Shown piece by piece: positions 18,473 to 25,384 of a stretch of 64,000 bases of DNA. Within the stretch, counting starts at the first letter, position 1. Every line of letters begins with the position of its first letter. A program made the position numbers and the translations under genes. The stretch is from Planctomycetota bacterium (GTDB lineage Bacteria > Planctomycetota > Planctomycetia > Gemmatales > Gemmataceae), in assembly GCA_009920765.1 (NCBI GenBank), contig RFZJ01000011.1, forward strand, positions 1 through 64,000. Reading direction: 5' to 3'. Below the pieces are notes generated by a model that was not told the DNA's origin, did not search any database, and saw only the letters and a program-made list of their open reading frames with translations.

Positions 18473-19537
18473 ATGCGCGATCCCTTTTCCTGGTCCATTC
18501 CGTTAGGCAGGGTCTTTGGCATTCTCGTCAGGGTGCATTTATTGTTCCCTTTGGTGGCGCTTGGTTTAATCATGCGTATTAGCTTTTCCAAGCCTTCGCC
18601 CCCTGATCATACATGGATTGATGCGTTGCAATTGACATTGCTATGGTTCTTTTCGGTTTTCCTGCACGAATTGGGCCATTGCTTTGGCGCGCGAAAAATG
18701 AATGGCGATGCCACCGAAATCATGCTTTGGCCCTTAGGTGGATTGGCGCAGGTCGACATCCCCAAAAATCCCCGTGCGCATTTCATCACCGCTTTATCTG
18801 GCCCACTTGTCAACCTTGCAATTTGTTTTTTCTGTGCATTAACCCTGGCTTTTATTGGTTCATCTTTCCAGCCCCCCTGGAGTCCCTTTTGGCCCCCTTT
18901 TCGTATTGATTCTGATGGCAACATGAACCTTGTAACCTGGGCGGGATTTCTCGAAGAGACTTCTTCTTGGTTGCCTATTCTTCTTTCCAGGCTCTTTTTC
19001 GTCAACTGGTCCCTATTTCTTATCAATGTTCTTTTAATTGGTTTCCCGCTGGATGGCGGTAGAATGCTGCAAGCCTTTCTCTGGCCTAGAATTGGTTATC
19101 GACAATCCGTCATTATGGTGATATTCACAGGCTTTGGCTGCATGTTTCTCGTTGGCTTGTTTGGCATTATTTTCAATGAGGTGATGGTGCTTTGCCTTGC
19201 TGTTTACATTTATGTTGCTTGCAAGAATGAATGGCTGACTTTGGAAATGGAAACTTCCGATTATGAATCTGGTTATGATTTTTCCCAAGGGTATACCAGT
19301 CTCGAGAGGGATGATCCCCAAGTTCCGGCTAAGCCCAGACTTAGCTGGTGGGAACGATGGAAAAAAGCCCGCGCACTCAAAAAAATCCAAAGCCTTATCA
19401 AGCAGCAGGAAGATGAAGAAACCCGCATGGATTCTTTGCTTGATAAGCTTCACCGTGAGGGGTTTAAATCCCTTACTGAAGAAGAACACCGATTCATGAA
19501 GCGTTTCAGTGACCGTTACAAAAACCGTTCCCAGTAA
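18473..19537 (+). CDS. Site-2-protease-type M50 membrane metallopeptidase
   Basis: This 354-residue polytopic protein has the zinc motif HELGH at residues 65-69 within a membrane segment, and the third ligand in FPLDGGRML (Asp about 194), placed as in M50 proteases. NPRAHFITALSGPLVN follows the first motif, as in this family. About five or six membrane segments are seen. It has no PDZ or CBS domain. The C-terminal 100 residues are cytoplasmic, charged and coiled-coil-like, ending in LDKLHREGFKSLTEEEHRF, a short tail also found at the end of many rhomboid proteases. Likely intramembrane cleavage of an unknown substrate. It precedes hisS by 58 bp, but a hairpin lies between them. Confidence 0.85.
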   Translation: MRDPFSWSIPLGRVFGILVRVHLLFPLVALGLIMRISFSKPSPPDHTWIDALQLTLLWFFSVFLHELGHCFGARKMNGDATEIMLWPLGGLAQVDIPKNPRAHFITALSGPLVNLAICFFCALTLAFIGSSFQPPWSPFWPPFRIDSDGNMNLVTWAGFLEETSSWLPILLSRLFFVNWSLFLINVLLIGFPLDGGRMLQAFLWPRIGYRQSVIMVIFTGFGCMFLVGLFGIIFNEVMVLCLAVYIYVACKNEWLTLEMETSDYESGYDFSQGYTSLERDDPQVPAKPRLSWWERWKKARALKKIQSLIKQQEDEETRMDSLLDKLHREGFKSLTEEEHRFMKRFSDRYKNRSQ

Positions 19538-19561
19538 TTCTTATTTTGGAGAAAAGTTCGG

Positions 19562-19579
19562 GCTGGTTCATTAACCAGC
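19562..19579 (+). promoter_or_regulatory. Small hairpin just upstream of hisS
   Basis: GCTGGTT (19562-19568) and AACCAGC (19573-19579) form a perfect 7-bp stem with a CATT loop, 16 bases before the hisS start codon. No T-run follows, so it is not a standard terminator; it could affect hisS translation or end the upstream transcript. No T-box features are visible. Confidence 0.35.
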
Positions 19580-19595
19580 TTCGTTCCCATTAATT

Positions 19596-20921
19596 ATGGC
19601 CGATCTTATTCAACCCAGAACCCTCAAAGGGTTTCGCGATTACCTTCCCTCTCTCATGATTCCTCGCGAGGAAATCCTACAAAAAGCACGCACTGTTTAT
19701 CGGTCTTTTGGCTTTGCACCCATTGATACACCTGCGCTTGAATACACTGAAATCCTGCTCGGTAAAGGGGGCGCAGAATCCGATAAACTTATTTACCGTT
19801 TCAAGGATCATGGCGATCGTGATGTTGCTTTACGCTTTGATCTTACCGTACCTTTTGCCCGTTTCGCTGCCCAGCATGTTCCTGCTCTAGGCACACCATT
19901 CAAGCGCTATCACATGGGCCCTGTTTGGCGAGGCGAAAATACCGCCCATGGCCGTTATAGGGAATTCTGGCAGTGCGATTTTGATACCATTGGCACCACC
20001 TCCAATTCTTCGGATATCGAGGCCGCCCTTGTTATCAACGCATTGCTTGCTGCGATCGGATTTGAACGCTTCGAAATTCATGTCAACAATCGATTGATTC
20101 TCTCAGGATTGCTTGAAGAATTGGGCCTTGCGGATAAATCGGTCGCGGTACTCCGTGCTCTTGATAAGCTTCCCAAAGTTGGAATCGAACCCGTTGTTGA
20201 GGAAATGGTATTGCATGGCGTAGATGCGGAAAAAGGTAGAAAGGTTCTTGAGTTGGCAGGTTTTAAAGGCACCAATGAAGAAATACTCGCCTTTGTCTCT
20301 GAAAAGTTTGGTAATAATCCCAAAGCTGCTGATGGGGTTAAAAGGCTTGGTGAGTTGCTTATCGTCGCCCGCGAGTCAGGCGTTCCTGATCAAAGAATAC
20401 GAATTGATCTTTCCATAGCACGGGGGTTGGATTATTACACCGGAACCATCTTTGAGACTTTTCTTTCCGATATCCCCGGCATTGGAAGTATTTGTTCCGG
20501 CGGGCGTTACGATAATCTTGCAGGTTTGTACACCAAGATGCCTTTACCCGGTGTTGGCGCATCGCTGGGGCTGGATCGCCTGCTTGCAGCCATGGAAGAA
20601 TTAAAAATCTTGGGGGGCGTGCAGGCTAGTGCTCCGGTTTTCATTGTTCGTTTTGCAGATACTCCAACCGGGGTTTACGAAAGACTTGCTGCAACCTTGC
20701 GTGCTGCTGGAATAGGCGTTGAGGTTTTCCTTGAACCCAAGAAAATAGGTCAGCAATTACAATATGCTGAGAAGCGTGGATTTCGTTTTGCTCTTATTGC
20801 TGGCCCTGATGATTTCGCCTCCAAGAAGTTTAAAATCAAGGAACTTGCGACAAGGCAGGAAGCCGATTACGATGAAGCTGTCATTGTTACCCAGTTGCGT
20901 ACCAGGCTGGGGATCGGTTAA
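19596..20921 (+). CDS. hisS: Histidine--tRNA ligase
   Basis: The 441-residue class II synthetase attaches histidine to tRNA-His in the cytoplasm. Motif 1 region GFRDYLP is near residue 13, and motif 2 appears as GPVWRGENTAHGRYREFWQCDFD. The histidine-specific signatures GLDYYTGTIFE and GSICSGGRYDNL follow, then motif 3 as GASLGLDRLL. The anticodon-binding domain makes up the last 100 residues. Length is normal for the family. The next gene has a strong ribosome site 37 bp downstream and may be cotranscribed. Confidence 0.96.
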   Translation: MADLIQPRTLKGFRDYLPSLMIPREEILQKARTVYRSFGFAPIDTPALEYTEILLGKGGAESDKLIYRFKDHGDRDVALRFDLTVPFARFAAQHVPALGTPFKRYHMGPVWRGENTAHGRYREFWQCDFDTIGTTSNSSDIEAALVINALLAAIGFERFEIHVNNRLILSGLLEELGLADKSVAVLRALDKLPKVGIEPVVEEMVLHGVDAEKGRKVLELAGFKGTNEEILAFVSEKFGNNPKAADGVKRLGELLIVARESGVPDQRIRIDLSIARGLDYYTGTIFETFLSDIPGIGSICSGGRYDNLAGLYTKMPLPGVGASLGLDRLLAAMEELKILGGVQASAPVFIVRFADTPTGVYERLAATLRAAGIGVEVFLEPKKIGQQLQYAEKRGFRFALIAGPDDFASKKFKIKELATRQEADYDEAVIVTQLRTRLGIG

Positions 20922-20958
20922 CCCGGATAATTTTCACCCCTCGGCCCAGGAGGGTTTT

Positions 20959-21510
20959 ATGGATCGTGGTAATCACTACGAGTCTGCATTTGAGTCGTAT
21001 TTGCAGGATAATAAGATCTGTTATGTTGCTGTTGATGAACAGCGTAGGTCCTGCCTTGGTGGCGAACCCGTAAAAAGCCTCGATTTCATACTTTATGCGG
21101 AATCAGGTGCTAGGTTTGTGGTTGATGTGAAGGGTAGAAAGTTTCCTGGTGGAACACCCGAAAAACCCAAAAAGGTTTGGGAGTGCTGGTCTACCATTGA
21201 TGATGTTGAAGGCCTTGAGCGATGGGCGGGTATGTCAGGTGCCACTTACCAGGGGCTTTTGGTCTTCATTTACGAAATATCAGATGCAGTGCAGCTTCCT
21301 GAAAACACCGAGGACTTTTGGCAGTGCAGGGATAAAAGATACTTGGCCAGGGCAGTTTTAGTTTCTGATTACAGGGCCCAAATGCGTACAAGAAGTCAAA
21401 GTTGGCGCACCGTCGATTTGCCAGGAAAAGTTTTTCGCTCTTTGGTAAAACCACTACGGTATTTTCTTGAACTTCCTGAAATAGAGGAAGAGTTTGAAAC
21501 AGACTGGTAA
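20959..21510 (+). CDS. Small PD-(D/E)XK nuclease-like protein
   Basis: ATG 20959 is chosen because a strong AGGAGGG ribosome site lies at 20949-20955; the frame is open further upstream inside hisS. The 183-residue product starts MDRGNHYESAFESYL and contains LDFIL (Asp42) and VDVKGRK (Asp56, Lys58). Together with an N-terminal Glu (about residue 12), these match the E...D...D-x-K layout of the PD-(D/E)XK nuclease fold. No specificity domain or methylase neighbour is present, so it is probably not a classical restriction enzyme. A DNA repair or housekeeping role is possible but unproven. It sits between hisS and a TIM-barrel gene whose start follows 4 bp after this stop. Confidence 0.65.
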   Translation: MDRGNHYESAFESYLQDNKICYVAVDEQRRSCLGGEPVKSLDFILYAESGARFVVDVKGRKFPGGTPEKPKKVWECWSTIDDVEGLERWAGMSGATYQGLLVFIYEISDAVQLPENTEDFWQCRDKRYLARAVLVSDYRAQMRTRSQSWRTVDLPGKVFRSLVKPLRYFLELPEIEEEFETDW

Positions 21511-21514
21511 CTTT

Positions 21515-22312
21515 ATGAATCGTTGTAAATTTGGTGTAAAGCTCGAATGTTTTGGAGTCCCTTTGCGTAAGGCTCTTTTGCTTGCCGCCCAGGCAGGAGC
21601 ACAAGGTGTTCAATTTGATGCAGTAGGCGAACTTTCCCCAGACAAACTTTCCGAATCCGGGCGCAGGGAAATAGCTTATCTCCTTAGATCTTATAATCTT
21701 CAACTTGCTTCTATTTTTTGCCCGCTGCGTAATGGGCTTGATGTTTCCCTTGATCAGGAACAACGCATCCTTCATCTTAAAAAAGTCATGGATCTGGCAT
21801 TTGATCTTGGGGCCCGGGTGCTTGCTCTTCATGCAGGCCAGATACCACAGGAAAAAGAAGATAAACGCATTGCAACTTTAACCGAATCACTTTCCTTTCT
21901 GGGAGCGCATGGTGACCGGATAGGCGTTTCTCTTGCCTTGGAAACAGGTTTGGAATCCGGCAAAGTGCTGGCAGATTTTCTGTCCAAGATTGATTCAGGC
22001 GCCTTGGGTGCTTCTCTTAACCCAGGTAATTTAATCCTCAATGGCTTTGATCCTTTGCAGGCAATTCTTGACCTTGGATCTCGAATCAAACTGGTTCATG
22101 CGAGGGAAATTCAAAGCAACGGGCCGGGTAGGGCTACCCGTGAAGTTCCTCTTGGTAAAGGTAATTTTGACTGGCATTCCCTCATGGTTTACCTTGACCA
22201 TTCCGGGTATCAGGGATTTTTGGTTTGCGAAAAAGAAGAGGGTGATGACAGGGCTGAACAATTGGTTCATGGGCTTCGTTTTCTCAAGGCCCTAGGTGAT
22301 ATTGCTTCTTGA
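21515..22312 (+). CDS. Xylose isomerase-like TIM-barrel protein (sugar phosphate isomerase/epimerase family)
   Basis: ATG 21515 follows the previous stop by 4 bp; a TTG at 21494 in the same frame would overlap it. The 265-residue protein has AP_endonuc_2-type barrel features: GAQGVQFDAV, VLALHAGQI, SLALETG with a metal-ligand Glu, LGASLNPGNL, IKLVHARE and the terminal GFLVCEKE. These fit a divalent-metal sugar isomerase or epimerase. Where members usually have a VNxDPGN-type loop, this protein has LNPGN. The exact sugar is unknown. The next gene, an oxidoreductase, is a frequent partner for this family in planctomycetes. Confidence 0.82.
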   Translation: MNRCKFGVKLECFGVPLRKALLLAAQAGAQGVQFDAVGELSPDKLSESGRREIAYLLRSYNLQLASIFCPLRNGLDVSLDQEQRILHLKKVMDLAFDLGARVLALHAGQIPQEKEDKRIATLTESLSFLGAHGDRIGVSLALETGLESGKVLADFLSKIDSGALGASLNPGNLILNGFDPLQAILDLGSRIKLVHAREIQSNGPGRATREVPLGKGNFDWHSLMVYLDHSGYQGFLVCEKEEGDDRAEQLVHGLRFLKALGDIAS

Positions 22313-22375
22313 ATTCATGCTTCTTCTTTGCGATCATCATTGCATCTGTTCTTCATTTCCAATCAGGGGTTTATT

Positions 22376-23626
22376 ATGAATCGTCGAAGCTTTATTGCTA
22401 CCACTGGCGCAAGTGTGCTTTCCTGGAATGCCTTTGGTGCACCATCTGAAAAAGTGAATATCGGCATCATGGGTGCAGGCGGCAGAGGTACTGCACTTGC
22501 AAAATCATTTACTAAAATTCCTGGAGTGCAAATTGGTTTTATTGCAGACCCGGATTTCAATCGTGCCACCAATGCAGCGGGGGAGGTCGAAAAAATCGCG
22601 GGCAAGGCGCCTAAGGTTGATAAGGATTTCAGAAAAATCCTTGATGATAAAGATATCGATGTTTTTGTTTGCGCAGCTTGCAATCACTGGCATGCCCCTT
22701 CCACCATTCTTGCGGTAAAAGCAGGAAAGCATACTTATGTCGAAAAGCCTTGCAGCCATAACCCACATGAAGGTGAGCTGATGGTTGAGGCAGCGACAAA
22801 GTACAATAAACTTGTACAGATGGGTAATCAAAGGCGCACCTGGCCCAAAATTCGCGAGGCGATCGATCTTATCCATAAAGGGGAAATCGGCGAAACCCAT
22901 CTCGCTCAATCCTGGTATTTAAACAGCAGGCCTTCCATAGGCAAAGGTATTGAAAAACCCGTGCCCGCAGGATTGGATTTTGATTTATGGCAGGGCCCTG
23001 CTCCTCGCAAAGCTTACAAAGATAATTATCTTCATTACAACTGGCATTGGTTCTGGCACTGGGGTAATGGCGAATTAGGAAATAATGGCATCCATATGAT
23101 CGATGTCTGCAGATGGGGGTTAGGCGTGGAATACCCCATATCAGTTCACTCCTCGGGTGGCAGATATATGTTTAAAGACGATCAGGAAACACCTGATACC
23201 CACATGGTTGAATTTAATTTTAACCAAGGCAAGCATATTCAATGGCTTGGTCTTAGTTGCAATCGCTTGCCAGAGGGCAATACGCCCGATATTCTTTTTG
23301 TTGGCTCAAAAGGTACCCTTGCTATCAAAGGTAGTGGTTATGCCGTTTATGACACCAAGGGGAAAGAAGTTAAGAAGGCGACTGGTGATGGTGGCGAAGT
23401 TGAGCATCTTGCAAACTTTATTTCAGCCGTGCGTGGTAACGGTAAGTTAAATTCCCCTATTCCCGAGGGGCATAAGAGCACTTTGCTTTGCCATTTGGGA
23501 AATATTTCCCAGCGAGTTGGTCGTACTATTAAGTGTGATTCTTCTAATGGCAAGGTACTAAACGATCCTGACGCCAAGAAAATGTGGGCTAGAGAGTATG
23601 AACCCGGTTGGGAACCAAAAGTTTAG
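22376..23626 (+). CDS. Tat-exported Gfo/Idh/MocA family oxidoreductase
   Basis: The start is ATG 22376; the preceding CAGGGG may serve as ribosome site. The 416-residue protein opens with NRRSFIATTGASVL, a twin-arginine leader, then the Rossmann motif GIMGAGGRGTALA. The EKP motif of the family is present as YVEKPCSHNP. The C-terminal half is the usual alpha/beta substrate domain with GNNGIHMIDVCRWGL. It likely oxidises or reduces a sugar or cyclitol with a tightly bound NAD(P), after folding in the cytoplasm and export. Planctomycetes carry many such paralogues. Neighbouring TIM-barrel gene supports a sugar role. A strong hairpin ends the gene. Confidence 0.9.
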   Translation: MNRRSFIATTGASVLSWNAFGAPSEKVNIGIMGAGGRGTALAKSFTKIPGVQIGFIADPDFNRATNAAGEVEKIAGKAPKVDKDFRKILDDKDIDVFVCAACNHWHAPSTILAVKAGKHTYVEKPCSHNPHEGELMVEAATKYNKLVQMGNQRRTWPKIREAIDLIHKGEIGETHLAQSWYLNSRPSIGKGIEKPVPAGLDFDLWQGPAPRKAYKDNYLHYNWHWFWHWGNGELGNNGIHMIDVCRWGLGVEYPISVHSSGGRYMFKDDQETPDTHMVEFNFNQGKHIQWLGLSCNRLPEGNTPDILFVGSKGTLAIKGSGYAVYDTKGKEVKKATGDGGEVEHLANFISAVRGNGKLNSPIPEGHKSTLLCHLGNISQRVGRTIKCDSSNGKVLNDPDAKKMWAREYEPGWEPKV

Positions 23627-23643
23627 AATCAATTTATTCCTCA

Positions 23644-23678
23644 GGCATAAGTTGTTAGCAACTTATGCCAGTTTTAAT
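23644..23678 (+). terminator. Terminator hairpin after the Gfo/Idh gene
   Basis: GGCATAAGTTG (23644-23654) and CAACTTATGCC (23659-23669) form a perfect 11-bp stem with a TTAG loop, followed by AGTTTTAAT. It lies 17 bp after the stop of the oxidoreductase gene. Confidence 0.7.
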
Positions 23679-23791
23679 GGTAATTGTTTTGTAAGTTATT
23701 AAGAGTTCTAGATTGAATTACTCTTATTTAGATGTAATATTAATTTGGTTCTGTATGGCATTGCAAAATGCTGGACAGGACTCATTTCCCC

Positions 23792-23846
23792 GGGTTGCAA
23801 CCTAGAGCGAGCAAGATCGTTAAACATCTTGTTACGGTTGCAACCC
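23792..23846 (+). repeat. 55-bp palindromic repeat, copy 1
   Basis: The unit starts GGGTTGCAACC and ends GGTTGCAACCC; each end is itself nearly self-complementary and the two ends pair with each other. Between them lies TAGAGCGAG, then CAAGAT-CGTTAAAC-ATCTTG, a 6-bp hairpin. It sits between convergent genes (oxidoreductase and small hydrophobic ORF). Copy 3 at 25321 has the same length and differs at three positions. Confidence 0.9.
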
Positions 23847-23861
23847 ACTTTTGTTTATAGC

Positions 23862-24143
23862 TCATGATTCTTCAAGCTTCTTCCAGCAACGGCCAACCAA
23901 CTTCGTCTTTGCAATCCAAAGAGTTGCTTCTTCAGGTGAACTCGTTGCAACTTCGAGAGGTACTAGCATAACTCTCGTCCAACGAAACCATGGGAAAACA
24001 ATTAATGTTCCCACCAAGGCCAAGTTAAATGGCAAACATAATACCGGAAGCCCTATCAATCGCAATGTTGAGCCAAACCAATCCCATAGGGCAACCATGC
24101 CAGCAGATAAAACAGCAGTCCATAAACCCGTCTTTAATCCCAT
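23862..24143 (-). CDS. Small hydrophobic membrane protein (uncertain)
   Basis: The frame encodes 93 residues from ATG 24143, with two probable membrane segments (GLWTAVLSAGMVALWDWFG and LIGLPVLCLPFNLALVGTL) and a charged C-terminus. I do not recognise the family. The frame stays open upstream for about 20 codons (reading LLLDLFLAFGGQYLR just before the Met), without a standard start codon, and meets the end of the TPR gene. This could mean an unusual start, a frameshift joining the two, or an ATG start as given. The long hydrophobic pattern argues that it is coding. Confidence 0.45.
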   Translation of the reverse strand: MGLKTGLWTAVLSAGMVALWDWFGSTLRLIGLPVLCLPFNLALVGTLIVFPWFRWTRVMLVPLEVATSSPEEATLWIAKTKLVGRCWKKLEES

Positions 24144-24177
24144 GCGCAGGTATTGCCCACCAAATGCCAGAAATAAG

Positions 24178-24660
24178 TCAAGCAGAAGTGATGTAAGTTG
24201 AATTTATGCAGTCGAGAAGGGCAAGGGTGCTGGCCTTTTGGTAGTATTCGAGGGCAGCGGCATGATTTTCTTTTAGAGAGTACAAACGCCCTGCTCTGTA
24301 ATTAATCAGATAATGATTTCCATGACTTGCTTGAATTGCATGATTAGATGCAAGGGCCTCATCATAACGACCATTTTTTTCGGCTTCATCCATGGCTAAC
24401 CACAACTGCTGGGCTTGCGTTGGTTTAAATTCTGTTATAGTTGCGGGTGCGGTGGAGAGGATTGTTGGATTATTATCGATGGGGTTTGAAGATCTGGAGT
24501 AGGATGCGGTGAGTACCAGCATTAAAGCAAGCAGTGCCGACCCTATGACGAGTTGGTTTTTACGATCAACCATTTCAGCCATTTCCTTAAAGATAGTCCG
24601 AAAGCTGGATTTGGTGGATTGATCTGATTCAATTTTTGTTGAAATTGAAAACCACCACAC
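24178..24660 (-). CDS. Small TPR-containing membrane protein
   Basis: Up to 160 residues. ATG 24582 or 24573 (MAEMVDRKN, MVDRKN) are alternative starts; no start has a well-spaced ribosome site. A single membrane segment (LVIGSALLALMLVLTA, about 36-52) is followed by a Ser/Pro/Thr-rich linker and then TPR-like helices (AMDEAEKNGRYDEALASNHAIQ and YRAGRLYSLKENHAAALEYYQKA). The protein ends abruptly after the second TPR helix, as if shortened. It probably sits in the membrane with the TPR outside the cytoplasm. The surrounding stretch is AT-rich and gene-poor and contains the palindromic repeats. Confidence 0.6.
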   Translation of the reverse strand: MWWFSISTKIESDQSTKSSFRTIFKEMAEMVDRKNQLVIGSALLALMLVLTASYSRSSNPIDNNPTILSTAPATITEFKPTQAQQLWLAMDEAEKNGRYDEALASNHAIQASHGNHYLINYRAGRLYSLKENHAAALEYYQKASTLALLDCINSTYITSA

Positions 24661-25320
24661 ATTAGTAATAATAACTGAACCACATTAAGGGAAGATTAAG
24701 ATTATAACATTGTTAGTGATAAATGTTTTCTTGGATGATGGTATCACTAAGCAAGTCAATTATTATTAATCAAAGATTTTTTATTCGCAGCAATAAGTTG
24801 GACAGTTGGTTTCAATTATCAATTGAATGGATGGGATGTAAAATTAACGGTTTGGTTTCGGTAAGGAAAAAGAATGGTAATGACTTTAAGGTTATTTGGC
24901 CATCGCTTAAAGGGCTGTTAAATTAGAGCGAAACAAGATTAATTAGAGAAAAATTATCTCGTTACGGTTGCAACCCTTCAATTAATAATATGCTTGGAAT
25001 ATTAAGAATTGGTTAAGTGTTGAAATATTTTATGGATTTTGGGGGGTAATATTTTGAAATCCCAAGTTTATAAAATGTATTTTAAACTGGGCCAAAAGTA
25101 TGATTTATGCTTGTTTTGTAATAATAATGCGACAATTAAGGATCAAACTTCGTTTGAAAAATTGGCGCGTTTAGGCAAGATGGGTTAATTTTGGGTTTAT
25201 TTTAAAAAAAGTCATAATAATTGTCGTTTTAATTAAACAAAATCTCTTTTACTATGTAGAGGAATAGCATTTTTGTATTTTTGATTCCTTAGGAATGAAT
25301 TTTAAGTTTGCACTTCCCCC
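24661..25320. other. AT-rich intergenic stretch with no clear gene
   Basis: Very AT-rich sequence between the TPR gene and the last palindromic repeat. A short + strand frame at 24723-24926 (67 codons) has no ribosome site and no recognisable motif, so I do not call it. The only structured item is the diverged repeat copy at 24924-24976. It may be the remains of lost genes. Confidence 0.6.
24924..24976 (+). repeat. Palindromic repeat, diverged copy 2
   Basis: It keeps TAGAGCGA, CAAGAT and the 3' end GTTACGGTTGCAACCC, but has lost the 5' GGGTTGCAACC and gained about 6 bases in the loop. A new hairpin, GAGA-AAAATTA-TCTC, has replaced the CAAGAT/ATCTTG stem, so the structure is partly preserved while the sequence has drifted. 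Confidence 0.75.
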
Positions 25321-25375
25321 GGGTTGCTACCTAGAGCGAGCAAGGTGGTTAAACATCTTGTTACGGTTGCAACCC
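25321..25375 (+). repeat. 55-bp palindromic repeat, copy 3
   Basis: It has the same length as copy 1 with three differences. One (CAAGGT against ATCTTG) still allows a G-U pair in the inner hairpin, and one changes the 5' end to GGGTTGCTACC. A run of C precedes both full copies. It lies 9 bp beyond the stop codon of the secA-like gene, so it may be part of that transcript's 3' end. Confidence 0.9.
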
Positions 25376-25384
25376 ATTCTTTAT

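Noticed and set aside
20959..21510. Restriction-modification system
   Set aside because: The nuclease-like gene has no methylase or specificity partner; neighbours are hisS and a sugar-isomerase-like gene.
21266..21832. 188-codon - strand frame over the nuclease-like and TIM-barrel genes
   Set aside because: It spans the junction of two supported + strand genes and has no motif.
24723..24926. 67-codon + frame in the AT-rich stretch
   Set aside because: There is no ribosome site or recognisable motif, and composition matches the surrounding intergenic DNA.
23792..25375. CRISPR-like spacing of the three repeats
   Set aside because: Spacing is over 300 bases and irregular, the repeats are palindromic rather than direct with unique spacers, and no cas gene is present.
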